From an uncultured Allomuricauda sp. (GTDB taxonomy: Bacteria > Bacteroidota > Bacteroidia > Flavobacteriales > Flavobacteriaceae): DNA of 42,018 nucleotides. The notes under the pieces were generated by a model. The model was not told the origin of the DNA, made no database searches, and worked only from the letters and a program-made list of their open reading frames with translations. The translations under genes were made by a program, and so were the position numbers. This document shows positions 33,521 through 42,018 of the stretch, piece by piece; positions within the stretch are counted from its first letter, which is position 1, and each line of letters begins with the position of its first letter. The DNA lies in the NCBI RefSeq assembly GCF_937884665.1, contig NZ_CAKZYF010000172.1, positions 1 to 42,018 of the forward strand, given 5' to 3'.

Positions 33521-34723
33521 ATGGAAAAACCTAAAGTGAAAAAGCAAGAAATCCCTAAAATGTACAACACCCGTTTTGTCCAGGTTTGTTCGGCATCCTT
33601 GTTTTTCTCGGCCAGTTTTAATATGCTTATCCCAGAACTCCCGGCATATCTTACAAGTTTGGGCGGTGCGGAACATATTGGCCTTATCATCGCTCTTTTT
33701 ACACTGACCGCTGGGATTTCGAGACCTTTCAGTGGAAAATTGACAGACACCATAGGACGAAGGCCCGTTATGATATTCGGTGGTTTGGTCTGTGTAATCT
33801 GTGGTATTCTATATACATTTACTTTTACGGTTTTGGGTTTTTTGCTCCTTCGCTTGTTCCATGGTTTCTCCACGGGATTCACTCCCACAGCGACCTCAAC
33901 TTATGTTTCGGATATTGTTCCCATGGAAAGATTGGGAGAAGCCATGGGCATACAGGGTATAGCTTTCAGCACAGGTCTTGCCCTGGGCCCGGCCCTGGGA
34001 AGCCTCATAAAACTTTACTTCTCCTATGAAGTTTTGTTCTGTAGCTCTTCCCTTTTAGCAGTATTGGCGATTTTTTTAATGATGGGTTTACGTGAGACCT
34101 TGGTTCCCAAAAAAACGTTTAGGTTAGCGCGGTTAAAAATAAAAAAGCACGAAATTTTGGCAAAAGAGGCCATCCCGGCAGGTATTGTCACTTTACTCAC
34201 CTATGTTGCCTTCGGGGTAGTACTGACCTTAATTCCAGATTGGAGCGACCATCTGGGACTGAGAAATAAAGGCACTTTTTTTATTGTATTTACTTTGGCC
34301 TCCCTTTTAGTACGTTTGGTTGCAGGTTCTTTATCGGATAGATACGGTCGTGTACCCCTCATGGTGCTCGGACTTTTACTTCTAATGATTTCCACATTTC
34401 TCATGGGCTTTTTGAAAACTGGTCTTGGCCTATTGATTTCGTCCTGCCTATATGGATTGGCCATGGGAATTGTTTCACCTGCGATTAATGCATGGACCAT
34501 AGATTTGAGTCACCCACTTCATAAAGGGAGGGCAATGGCCACGATGTATATTGCCTTGGAAGCGGGAATTGGCCTTGGAGCTCTGATATCCGGGGGATAT
34601 TATCAGGGCGACTTGCTTCGTGTCCCTTCCGTTTTTTATACCTGTACCCTAATCGCGATGACCGCTCTGGGATATCTTTTCTTTAGAAGAACCAACAAAA
34701 AAAGTGGCGTGCCCAAATCCTAG
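33521..34723 (+). CDS. MFS transporter
   Basis: A 400-residue major facilitator transporter with about 12 transmembrane helices. The loop 2-3 signature is GKLTDTIGRRPVM and the equivalent loop in the second half is GSLSDRYGRVPLM. It belongs to the drug:H+ or sugar-efflux type group by pattern, but the substrate is not predictable. Its N-terminus has a short charged segment (KPKVKKQEIPK) before the first helix; the ATG at 33560 is a possible later start. It is divergent from a Crp/Fnr regulator that probably controls it. Confidence 0.88.
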   Translation: MEKPKVKKQEIPKMYNTRFVQVCSASLFFSASFNMLIPELPAYLTSLGGAEHIGLIIALFTLTAGISRPFSGKLTDTIGRRPVMIFGGLVCVICGILYTFTFTVLGFLLLRLFHGFSTGFTPTATSTYVSDIVPMERLGEAMGIQGIAFSTGLALGPALGSLIKLYFSYEVLFCSSSLLAVLAIFLMMGLRETLVPKKTFRLARLKIKKHEILAKEAIPAGIVTLLTYVAFGVVLTLIPDWSDHLGLRNKGTFFIVFTLASLLVRLVAGSLSDRYGRVPLMVLGLLLLMISTFLMGFLKTGLGLLISSCLYGLAMGIVSPAINAWTIDLSHPLHKGRAMATMYIALEAGIGLGALISGGYYQGDLLRVPSVFYTCTLIAMTALGYLFFRRTNKKSGVPKS

Positions 34724-34786
34724 ACAAAAGTTAAAAGACTTTCGGTTATAACCGGAGTTACGTATCTTAAAAAGAAAAGCTAGATT

Positions 34787-35350
34787 ATGCGGTTAAGTTT
34801 GTATTTGATGGTCAGCGTTTTCATCCTTTTTGTTCTGGGTTGCGCTTCATCCAAAAATTCAGAGATTGCTGTTCAGCAAACAAAGGAATTAGATGCTCTA
34901 ATGGAGAATGGGTCTTTTCATTTTATTGCCCAATGGGCCCGGCCGCTTCCTTCGACCGGTTTAAATAGCATTGCCAGCTCTGGATTACTTCCGCCAGGCA
35001 GTAATGTTGGAAATATTGATTTAATGGGCAATACGAATTATTTGAAGATGTCCAGAGACAGCGTTGCGGCCTATTTTCCTTATTTTGGGGAACATCAAAT
35101 AGGAGGGGGAGGTTATCCGCCTACAGATACTGCAATCCAATTTGATGGAATCCCAGAGAACCTAAGCGTTGAGAAAAATCAAAAAGGATATAAAGTAAAA
35201 TTCAACATTGTTCATGGAACTGAGACATATCGAATAAATGCACAATTGTTTCCAAGTAAAAAGGGAAACATCAACATTATCAGTTCACATCGATTTCCAA
35301 TTGCTTACATCGGGGACTTAAAAGCGTTTTCAGAGGGAAGTCTGGAATGA
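34787..35350 (+). CDS. DUF4251 lipoprotein
   Basis: A 187-residue lipoprotein with lipobox VLGC (Cys19). The mature part matches the DUF4251 pattern of Bacteroidota: an early ALMENGSFHFIAQWARPLP, then NYLKMSRDSVAAYFPYFGE, and the C-terminal YRINAQLFPSKKGNINIISSHR. Function unknown; probably sited at the outer membrane facing the periplasm. It is a single gene. The 63-base upstream gap contains a 12-base palindrome CGGTTATAACCG at 34743-34754, of unknown meaning. Confidence 0.85.
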   Translation: MRLSLYLMVSVFILFVLGCASSKNSEIAVQQTKELDALMENGSFHFIAQWARPLPSTGLNSIASSGLLPPGSNVGNIDLMGNTNYLKMSRDSVAAYFPYFGEHQIGGGGYPPTDTAIQFDGIPENLSVEKNQKGYKVKFNIVHGTETYRINAQLFPSKKGNINIISSHRFPIAYIGDLKAFSEGSLE

Positions 35351-35461
35351 AGAATGGCGTTGGCATTAGCTGCTGAACCCCCGTACAGAACTATCCGTGC
35401 ATGGCTGATTTCCTATTGACCACTGAGTTTTTCGCATCAAACGAGCTTAACTGCCTCCGAA

Positions 35462-38400
35462 TCAATCCACTTTTTGATCTTTATTTTTGATTGGGGTTTT
35501 GTTTCCCTTTTTTTCAAGAAGTAATTCGGCTTTGGGCAAACATATCATAAATGTTGTTCCTTGTTCTTTACCATCAGAAGTAGCAGAGATTGTTCCATTA
35601 TGGGATTCTATTATCTTTTTTACCATATACAATCCTAATCCAGAACCCTCTACAGAACCATCAAATCGTTCAAAAGGAGTAAAAAGTTTTTCCAAGTCGG
35701 ATTTGCTCATGCCCGAACCATTGTCCATGACCATAAATTGATTTGAATCCTGAAGTAGTTTGGCTTCAATACGTACCATTGGATTCTCTTGGGTTCCCAT
35801 ATATTTAATGGCATTGTCCACCAAATTTTCAAAAACTTGAATCATGCGATTTCGGTCACCAAAAATTTTGGGAAGCTTTTTGTCCACGTAGAGCTTGACA
35901 TTGCCCGCGGACAATCTCCCGAAAACCAAACTCTGTGCAAGTTCTACAATTTCCTTGGTATCCAATAGCTCATTGTTGTTCTCAATTTTACCGAGCTTGG
36001 CAATTTTGGTGATATCATTGATGAGATTGTTCATGGTATCGCAAGTCTCATCAATGTATTTAACGTACTCTTGCATATCAGGACAACTTGTTATGTCCAT
36101 TTCCATTGGGATTAGACTGGCAATCCCTTTTATACTGTTTAGCGGACTCTTTAAATCATGTGATACAGCAAAGGCAAAACGTTGTATTTCTTCGTTTTTC
36201 AAGGAGAGTTCATCTGCCGCTGCCATTAGCTTTTTCTGTTTTTGCTGAAGTTCCTGTGTACGCTGGTCTATTTCTTTCTCTAACTTGTTTTGATACTTTT
36301 TAAGATTTCGCACCCTCAAATAATACAAGAGATACACCACTAAGATGATACCGATAATAGCGGCTGATTTGAACCACCAAGTTTTCCAGAAAGGCGGTAA
36401 CACTTGAACTAAGATGGAAGTGTTGTTGTCCACCCAAATACCGTCCGAATTTGTAGATTTAATATGTAACGTATACGTCCTTGGACTCAAATTGGTGTAG
36501 GTAGCGTGTTTATCACTGCCCACATAGTTCCATTCGGTTTCAAAACCTTCAAGAAAATAGGCAAAACTCACTCGCTTGGGGTGCCTATAGGTCAACGCGT
36601 GAAATTCAAAATCAATGACATCCTGGTCATAAGCCAAGGTTAACGTATCCGTTTGGCTGATGTCTCGGTTCAAAAGTCCAGATGGGTCGCCGGGGAGCAC
36701 TACTTTGTTAAAAACCCGTAATTCGGAAATAAAGACCCTTGGGACATCCTGTCTTTTCCTTACGTTCTTCGGATTGAATATATTAAACCCATTGCTCCCG
36801 CCAAAAATCAGTTCCCCTGAAGCGGTCTTGTAAAAAGAGGCAGCATTGAACTCATTGCCCTGGAGGCCATCATCGACATCGTAGTGTAGCGAACTGCCAT
36901 CAGTCCGGTTATACTGGATGATTCCTTTTCCCGTGCTGAGCCATAGGAAGCCCTGCTCGTCTTCAACGATACTCTTTATGGCATCGTTGTACAATCCATC
37001 TTCCTTGGTATACGCCATGAAAGCATCAGAAAGCTCATCATACTTATTGAGACCGGACTGCGTGCCTATCCATAACACGCCCTCACTGTCTTCAAATATT
37101 GTATTGATAAAATCATTGCTTATCGGTCGTTCATTATGTAGGGTATGATAATGATAGGGCAACCATTTATCGTTGTTCTCCACAAGCCGGAATAATCCAG
37201 AGGTCTGGGAGCCAACCCATATTTGTCCCTTACTATCTTCAAATAGGCGAGCTACCGTGACCGTTTCGGTACCGTCCCGCTCGGAACGTACACTGACATG
37301 TTGATGGGTTCCATTCTCTGGATAGTAAACATGAACTCCCCCAAAAAGTGTTACGATCCAAATACGTCCTTTACGGTCCTGGAGCATATCCGTTACATTA
37401 TCTGATGCCAAAAAAGAGTTTGCCTTGTTCCATACTTCATACTCCATGGTCTCGGGGTTAATAATTGCCAGGCCATTGGCCCAGGAACCCACCCATAAAC
37501 GGTTCTCCTTATCCTTCATAAGGGACAGTACCACATCCGTATTCAATTTCTTGTTGGACAGGGCATAGGTCTTGAAGGTATTTTCCCTCCGGTTCCAATA
37601 GTTCAGTCCCCCACCATCTGTGCCAATCCAAAGCGCTCCATCCTCTGCATCCAAAAAACTATTTACCATGTTGTTGCTGAGGGTGTTCACATCAAAAGGA
37701 TTGTTTTTAAGATGTTCGAACTTATGATATTGAGGGTCGTAAAAACTAAGTCCATTTTTAAATGGACCCAGCCACATGACACCATTTTTAGCTTTATGGA
37801 TGGACCAAATGGAGTTGCTGGTTATAGAATTTGGTTTGCTTACATCAACACGTAGGTGCTGGACTTCGCCCGTAGAGGGATCGTAAAAATGAAGTCCCCC
37901 GTTTTCACTGCCCATCCAAATTTTATCCTGTGCATCAAGGGAAAGGGATAAAATGGAATGGCCGGGGTCGATGGCAATATTTTGGGTAAGAAATTCATCG
38001 TCTGATGACACTTCCAATGGTATCAGGTCCCCATCGTGGGACCCCAGCAGATAGTTGGTATCTGATAACCGTATGGCCCTACTTATGTTCTGGGGCTGCT
38101 CAATTTGACTTACAACCTGCAAATCCTTATTGATAATGTAGACCGATGCTTGCGTTATTATCAATAATTTGTCTTCCGCTATCACAAATACCTCCACGAT
38201 ATAATGGTTGCTGGGACCGCTCTCATAAATATGATCAAAACGAATTTGCTTGGTTTCCCCAGTGGTAATGTTGTATTTGTATACCCCGCTGTTGTCCGTC
38301 CCCAACCAAAGGATATCCTTGGAGCGGGCAATGGCCCCGATGTATTTGGTGTTCAGACTTTTCCCTGAATTTAGGAAAGGATAAGGTTTTACGCGGTTGA

Positions 38401-38743
38401 TTTTTCTATCGTATACGTTCAAGCCTTGATTGGTGCCTATGTAGAGTATTCCCTCGTTATCTTCATAAATACTTTCAATGTAACCATCTGTAAGACCTTC
38501 ATTTTGGGCATTCCCTTTTTCAAACACTTGAAATTCCGTACCGTCATATCTATTGAGACCATTGGGGGTACCTATCCATAAAAAGCCGTGGCTATCCTCA
38601 AAAATTTGGGTCGCAGAGCTTTGGGACATGCCGGACTTTATATGCTGAAAGGAAATGGGGTCATTTGCCGATTGTCCCAAAACACCCAGGTTGGTGCCCA
38701 TTGCAAGTAGTACTAATTGGACGAAAAGTAGCTTCGTTTTCAT
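35462..38743 (-). CDS. Propeller-type sensor histidine kinase (reg_prop, Y_Y_Y, HisKA, HATPase_c)
   Basis: A 1093-residue membrane sensor kinase. After a signal peptide (ending NLGVLGQS, about residue 24) come many two-component-regulator-propeller repeats of the type EDSHGFLWIGTPNGLNRYD and EDSEGVLWIGTQSGLNKYD, up to about residue 660. A Y_Y_Y domain follows (FEFHALTYRHPKRVSFAYF), then one transmembrane helix (about 790-812), a coiled coil, and HisKA with His in FAVSHDLKSPLNSIKG. The ATPase domain has VFENLVDNAIKYMG, DNGSGMSK and GSGLGLYMVK. Unlike the usual hybrid systems of Bacteroides it has no receiver or AraC domain, so a separate partner regulator is needed. No polysaccharide-use genes adjoin. 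Confidence 0.93.
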   Translation of the reverse strand: MKTKLLFVQLVLLAMGTNLGVLGQSANDPISFQHIKSGMSQSSATQIFEDSHGFLWIGTPNGLNRYDGTEFQVFEKGNAQNEGLTDGYIESIYEDNEGILYIGTNQGLNVYDRKINRVKPYPFLNSGKSLNTKYIGAIARSKDILWLGTDNSGVYKYNITTGETKQIRFDHIYESGPSNHYIVEVFVIAEDKLLIITQASVYIINKDLQVVSQIEQPQNISRAIRLSDTNYLLGSHDGDLIPLEVSSDDEFLTQNIAIDPGHSILSLSLDAQDKIWMGSENGGLHFYDPSTGEVQHLRVDVSKPNSITSNSIWSIHKAKNGVMWLGPFKNGLSFYDPQYHKFEHLKNNPFDVNTLSNNMVNSFLDAEDGALWIGTDGGGLNYWNRRENTFKTYALSNKKLNTDVVLSLMKDKENRLWVGSWANGLAIINPETMEYEVWNKANSFLASDNVTDMLQDRKGRIWIVTLFGGVHVYYPENGTHQHVSVRSERDGTETVTVARLFEDSKGQIWVGSQTSGLFRLVENNDKWLPYHYHTLHNERPISNDFINTIFEDSEGVLWIGTQSGLNKYDELSDAFMAYTKEDGLYNDAIKSIVEDEQGFLWLSTGKGIIQYNRTDGSSLHYDVDDGLQGNEFNAASFYKTASGELIFGGSNGFNIFNPKNVRKRQDVPRVFISELRVFNKVVLPGDPSGLLNRDISQTDTLTLAYDQDVIDFEFHALTYRHPKRVSFAYFLEGFETEWNYVGSDKHATYTNLSPRTYTLHIKSTNSDGIWVDNNTSILVQVLPPFWKTWWFKSAAIIGIILVVYLLYYLRVRNLKKYQNKLEKEIDQRTQELQQKQKKLMAAADELSLKNEEIQRFAFAVSHDLKSPLNSIKGIASLIPMEMDITSCPDMQEYVKYIDETCDTMNNLINDITKIAKLGKIENNNELLDTKEIVELAQSLVFGRLSAGNVKLYVDKKLPKIFGDRNRMIQVFENLVDNAIKYMGTQENPMVRIEAKLLQDSNQFMVMDNGSGMSKSDLEKLFTPFERFDGSVEGSGLGLYMVKKIIESHNGTISATSDGKEQGTTFMICLPKAELLLEKKGNKTPIKNKDQKVD

Positions 38744-38783
38744 TGGTTGAGGGAATTTAATGGTTACCTATGTTTTGGCATTT

Positions 38784-38791
38784 CAAAGGTA
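38784..38791 (-). promoter_or_regulatory. Candidate -7 box for the propeller kinase
   Basis: The minus strand reads TACCTTTG, a perfect TAnnTTTG match, about 41 bases before the ATG of the kinase. No -33 TTTG is evident at the expected distance. Confidence 0.4.
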
Positions 38792-38948
38792 CATCCAATT
38801 ACTTCGTATGAGTATAACGCAAGAAATGGGAAATACATACATAGAACCGTTTTTTGTAACAAAATCTGTTTTTTATGATTGGTTAGTGTTCTAACGCATG
38901 GCACTTTGAACGAAGCTGGTTTCCACAACTCCATCCAAAACACGACTA

Positions 38949-40280
38949 CTAGACAGTTTGAAGTTTCCCAGCGGTCCTGTTTTGATACCGATTGGTAACG
39001 ACCAATAAAGCTATCAGCAAAAAAAGACAAGCACCAATCGTAAACACCATAGTGGTTATTTGTTCAAAGAGCACCCCACCCAATACCAACCCCATCATAC
39101 TGGCGATACTACCCATTGATGTTCCGTATCCTTGGATGGTACCCTGTGTCTTTTTTGTGCCAACAGACGCCAAAAGGGCCAGAAAACTTGGCCACATCAG
39201 TCCGTTACCAAGGGATAAAAGGGTATTCGCAAAATAAAGAAGAAAAATATTCTGGGTCGATAGAAAAAAGAAACTTGTGGCCAATACCAACGCGCCAAGA
39301 AGTACTAAGGATTGACTGGATATTTTTTTGGAAAGTCTGCTCAACAAGGGACCCTGGACCAAAATCATCACAAAACTGGAATAGGCCAAAAAGATGCCCA
39401 GATCCACTGCGGACCATTCTAAAATACTGCTGGCGTAAATGGGAAGTCCTGCATAAAAAAGGCTAAAACCGAAGAATGTCAAAAAATAAATGGAGTAGAG
39501 CAGGACCACACCTTTTATTTTCAATACCTGTTTTAAACCATTGCCGGATTCTGATCTTAGGGTTTCACTGCCCTCTGTGTAACAGTCTTTATGCTCCACT
39601 TGAAAAAAACGCCTCACATTTTTTATGGAAACACCGCCAGTATCCACGACACAGGGCACACTCTCTTTTAGTCTTAGATTGATTACTAAAATAGCTATTA
39701 GGGAAATCAATGCGGCCAACAACAAGGGCAGTATTTCCCCAAGAACAGTACTAGCCAATAAACCAGCAAACGCGGGACCTATTACAAAACCCAAACTGGT
39801 CGATGCACCCATGCGACCAAAATTCCGGTTACGATCTTCGTCTGTTGATATATCTGACATATAGGCATTGGCCACAGAAATATTACCACCAGTAAATCCA
39901 TCGAAAATCCGTGCGATGAAAATGATGATCAAAGGCAAGGTCATTACATAAGTGCCCGTAAGATTTGAAGTTTGTTCCCATAATTGGGTTTCAGGCAGTG
40001 CAAACGCCAGCAAAAAAAGCAACCAGGCGACAAATGTGCCCGATTGGGATAGCACCAGCACCCGCTTTCTTCCAATTCTATCTGATAAGCGTCCCAAAAT
40101 AGGCGCGCCAATAAATTGGAAAAAAGGGTACATAGCCCCTAAAATTCCATACACAAAACCGTTACCTCCAAAATCGGTCACTATAAAAATCAAAATGGGC
40201 ATCACTAGACTGTAGCCAAGGATTCCTATAAAGTTGACCAACAAAATGGGAAATATGTTCGACCTGAAAAAAGCTAGCAA
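38949..40280 (-). CDS. TetA-like MFS transporter
   Basis: A 443-residue major facilitator exporter with 12 transmembrane helices. The signature is GRLSDRIGRKRVLV in loop 2-3, and the second motif RIFDGFTGGNISVANAYMSD in helices 4-5 is typical of the TetA/drug:H+ antiporter-1 family. The central loop is longer than usual and charged (RRFFQVEHKDCYTEG). The substrate is unknown, and resistance to tetracycline cannot be inferred. The start is the TTG at 40280: the in-frame stop just upstream excludes an earlier codon, and the next ATG is inside the first helix. 288 bases of non-coding DNA lie upstream. Confidence 0.88.
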   Translation of the reverse strand: MLAFFRSNIFPILLVNFIGILGYSLVMPILIFIVTDFGGNGFVYGILGAMYPFFQFIGAPILGRLSDRIGRKRVLVLSQSGTFVAWLLFLLAFALPETQLWEQTSNLTGTYVMTLPLIIIFIARIFDGFTGGNISVANAYMSDISTDEDRNRNFGRMGASTSLGFVIGPAFAGLLASTVLGEILPLLLAALISLIAILVINLRLKESVPCVVDTGGVSIKNVRRFFQVEHKDCYTEGSETLRSESGNGLKQVLKIKGVVLLYSIYFLTFFGFSLFYAGLPIYASSILEWSAVDLGIFLAYSSFVMILVQGPLLSRLSKKISSQSLVLLGALVLATSFFFLSTQNIFLLYFANTLLSLGNGLMWPSFLALLASVGTKKTQGTIQGYGTSMGSIASMMGLVLGGVLFEQITTMVFTIGACLFLLIALLVVTNRYQNRTAGKLQTV

Positions 40281-40568
40281 ATGGACCGTGTTGGATTACC
40301 TGAACAAGATAATCATTTAAGCAGTTAGTCTTCTGTTTTTATGGGTATCAGTAGGGCAATAGGTTTGGTGTATAGGTTTGATATATCGTTACAAAGTGGT
40401 CAAGACGTTGAGCAATTTTAATCATAAGGCGCTCCGAACAGCAAATACACTATTGGGCCTTAAGGTGTTGACAATTAATGATTTGTAGGTATCCATGGGC
40501 TATATTCGTTTTTCCATAAGATTTATGGGCTACACCTTGCATATTGCCTACTTCACCACAATTTCTTT

Positions 40569-41597
40569 ATGAAGAACTCGCAAAAGGCTAATTTTGTAGG
40601 TATGCGAGTTAGATGGACCTACGTTTTTTCCATGATTTTTTTAATGTGCTGGCAACCTAGGCTTCTTGCGCAAAATGTTGCTCCGGTAGCTGTGGATGAC
40701 GCCTTTGCGGCGGGTTTGAATTCAACCCTGACCGTAAGTGCATCCAATGGTCTGTTGTCCAATGATTCAGATGCCAATGGCGATGCGACTATGGCCGTTG
40801 TGACCACTCCAGTTACCAATCCTTCGAATGGTACACTTGGCTTAAGCAGTGATGGAAGTTTTACCTATACGCCAAATCCTGGTTTTGCCGGAACAGATAG
40901 TTTTACATACCGAGTTTGTGATGATGGTACACCAAACACGGTGGTATCCCGTTTTGACTTCAACACATCGACCATTACAGATGCGACCATTGGGCCAAAC
41001 GCGAGCTCTGTGAATTCCAATGCCGCACAGATAGGCTGTGGAATTCATTTTCCGTCTGGGGCCGGCGGTTCTACAGGATTTGACATTGTTGTCCCCAACG
41101 CGACCGGGATATTTGATTTTACAAGTTTCGCTGTCTCGTTTGAATACCAGGACCAAGAAAGTACAGCAGATATCGTGACAGCGGGAAACTTTAGAATCTT
41201 TCACAGTGCGGGCAATAGCATGGGGGTTACCATCACGGTAATCAATGGAACCACGGGATTACAACAAAGCTTTACGCAAACGCTCGGAAATTTTTTCGCA
41301 GGTAACAATCCGTACACCGTGGCGTATAACGAAACCAGTGGCATTGTTTCCTATACCGCCAATGGAACCACCACAACTTTTCCCATGGCTCCCGCAAATT
41401 CGCCTTTGGACAGCAATGCTGCCACAGATGTTATCATAGGTCGCTTTATGGACGGAAGTGGTTCTTCTTTACCGTCGCTATGTAGTATGGAGTTTGTGGA
41501 CGCCAGTAGTTTGTGCGACGATGCTGATGTGGATATTACGGTTACTGCATCCGTAATCACCAATAGACGCATAACATATCGGATTAATCCTAATTGA
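40569..41597 (+). CDS. Secreted Ig-like protein with an inserted lectin-like domain
   Basis: A 342-residue secreted protein. A signal peptide ends at RLLAQ (about residue 35). Residues 37-123 are a bacterial Ig/cadherin-like domain of the VDDAF ... LLSNDSDANGD ... GSFTYTPNPGFAGTDSFTY type. It stops at VCDDGTPN; in related repeats this is followed at once by a last strand like SLCDxADVxITV. Here that strand (SSLCDDADVDITVTAS) comes only at about residue 313, after about 190 residues of beta-rich, LamG-like sequence (RFDFNTSTITDATIG to GRFMDGSGSSLPS). The protein ends NRRITYRINPN with two stops, and no standard T9SS domain is visible. Confidence 0.75.
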   Translation: MKNSQKANFVGMRVRWTYVFSMIFLMCWQPRLLAQNVAPVAVDDAFAAGLNSTLTVSASNGLLSNDSDANGDATMAVVTTPVTNPSNGTLGLSSDGSFTYTPNPGFAGTDSFTYRVCDDGTPNTVVSRFDFNTSTITDATIGPNASSVNSNAAQIGCGIHFPSGAGGSTGFDIVVPNATGIFDFTSFAVSFEYQDQESTADIVTAGNFRIFHSAGNSMGVTITVINGTTGLQQSFTQTLGNFFAGNNPYTVAYNETSGIVSYTANGTTTTFPMAPANSPLDSNAATDVIIGRFMDGSGSSLPSLCSMEFVDASSLCDDADVDITVTASVITNRRITYRINPN

Positions 41598-41685
41598 TAA
41601 GTTCAAGAATTGAGTTAAGCTGTTCAAACAAAAAAGCTGAACTAAATCGTCCGGCTTGTACATCATTCTAAAATGAAACTTTAAA

Positions 41686-42003
41686 TTATCCGATTTCTCT
41701 AAATTCCTCTACGGTAAAAAAATCTTGGTCGGTATTTTCTATAAAATAAATCCCATCGCGTTCAAAAAGTCGTAAGAAGGCATCGTCCACTTTTACTGCG
41801 AATCCTTTATCGGTAACTATTACCTCGAATTCATCCGTGATCGATTTACGGTACTTCAACACAAAATATAGCTCATATTGGTTGTCATTATCATTATCCA
41901 CAGCAACCAATTTCATAACTTTTGCAGCTGTATACTCGCGATTTTGATTAATGAGTTCCTCATCATTTGTGTCCAGTGTTATGGGATATTGGCGGTGCTC
42001 CAT
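41686..42003 (-). CDS. Hypothetical protein, possibly cut by the window edge
   Basis: A protein of about 105 residues, acidic, without signal peptide or membrane helix. It has a beta-rich stretch (YELYFVLKYRKSITDEFEVIVTDKGFAVKVDDA) and an acidic tail. I recognise no family. The best start is the ATG at 42003, but the frame stays open (GTG at 42006 and further sense codons) up to the window end at 42018, so the true N-terminus may lie beyond. It converges with the Ig-like gene across an 88-base gap. Confidence 0.55.
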   Translation of the reverse strand: MEHRQYPITLDTNDEELINQNREYTAAKVMKLVAVDNDNDNQYELYFVLKYRKSITDEFEVIVTDKGFAVKVDDAFLRLFERDGIYFIENTDQDFFTVEEFREIG

Positions 42004-42018
42004 CACCTTTAGTCTATA

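Noticed and set aside
33445-33888. 147-codon minus-strand frame across the start of the MFS gene
   Set aside because: It would overlap the Crp/Fnr promoter and the MFS coding region; its Pro/Lys-rich composition is typical of the antisense of membrane helices.
34743-34754. 12-base palindrome CGGTTATAACCG upstream of the DUF4251 gene
   Set aside because: A single short palindrome with no second copy in the window and no linked regulator; too weak to call an operator.
35351-35461. Possible small RNA or tRNA-like sequence between the DUF4251 gene and the propeller kinase
   Set aside because: No cloverleaf arms, T-loop or terminator can be drawn, and the gap is short and convergent.
40281-40568. 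Possible small gene or element in the 288-base gap between the MFS and Ig-like genes
   Set aside because: No frame with coding character. TATATTCG before the Ig-like gene is only a partial -7 match, so no promoter was called.

Overview
The window is about 42 kb of chromosome from a member of the Bacteroidota, most likely a marine Flavobacteriaceae (Allomuricauda/Maribacter/Zobellia-like). Several things point there: promoter boxes of the TAnnTTTG type, a MutS2 that ends without an Smr domain, DUF4251 and OmpA-type lipoproteins, a propeller-type histidine kinase, LytS/LytTR signalling, a fused E1 alpha/beta 2-oxoacid dehydrogenase, and A/T-rich intergenic DNA. I see no rRNA, tRNA, IS element, prophage or CRISPR array. 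The species call is an inference from gene content, not from a database match.

Layout. 1-9.2 kb is mostly minus strand: a palindromic intergenic repeat cluster, a beta-lactamase-fold serine hydrolase, a retropepsin-like aspartyl protease homologue, an XRE regulator with a membrane tail, MutS2, a SatD-family protein behind an array of TGTA/TACA inverted repeats, and a directly abutting pair (enolase-superfamily epimerase, then DUF1611) that probably handles D-glutamate or muropeptide-derived compounds. Uracil-DNA glycosylase and a single-domain response regulator (9.3-10.4 kb, plus) face a minus-strand block (10.4-16.6 kb). That block holds a substrate-binding-protein gene broken by one in-frame stop, polyphosphate kinase, a nucleoside phosphorylase, a DUF1835 protein, a bacterial SUI1/eIF1-like protein and a 2-oxoglutarate/IPNS-type dioxygenase. 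A plus-strand block follows: fused 2-oxoacid dehydrogenase E1 and two small lipoproteins (lipocalin-like and OmpA-like), closed by a clear intrinsic terminator.

The most interesting region is 20.0-26.2 kb, a compact eight-gene operon: flavoprotein, methyltransferase, type III polyketide synthase, FabL-like enoyl reductase, FabZ-like dehydratase, FabF-like ketosynthase, acyl carrier protein and a four-helix membrane protein. The operon carries its own partial type II fatty-acid machinery beside a type III PKS and two tailoring enzymes. This suggests a dedicated acyl starter that is extended and cyclised to a phenolic or pyrone lipid, then methylated and oxidised. The product cannot be read from the sequence. 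A convergent YceI-family (lipid-binding) gene follows.

From 27 to 35 kb come a small coiled-coil protein, a DMT exporter, a secreted protein of ten 34-residue repeats, and a three-gene signalling operon: LytS-type kinase, a kinase-like partner that has lost the phospho-acceptor histidine, and a LytTR regulator. These are followed by a Crp/Fnr regulator divergent from an MFS exporter with a shared palindromic site, and a DUF4251 lipoprotein. The last part (35.4-42 kb) has a large propeller/Y_Y_Y histidine kinase without receiver or HTH domains, a second MFS transporter, a secreted Ig-like protein whose Ig fold appears to be interrupted by a lectin-like domain, and a small protein that may run off the window edge.
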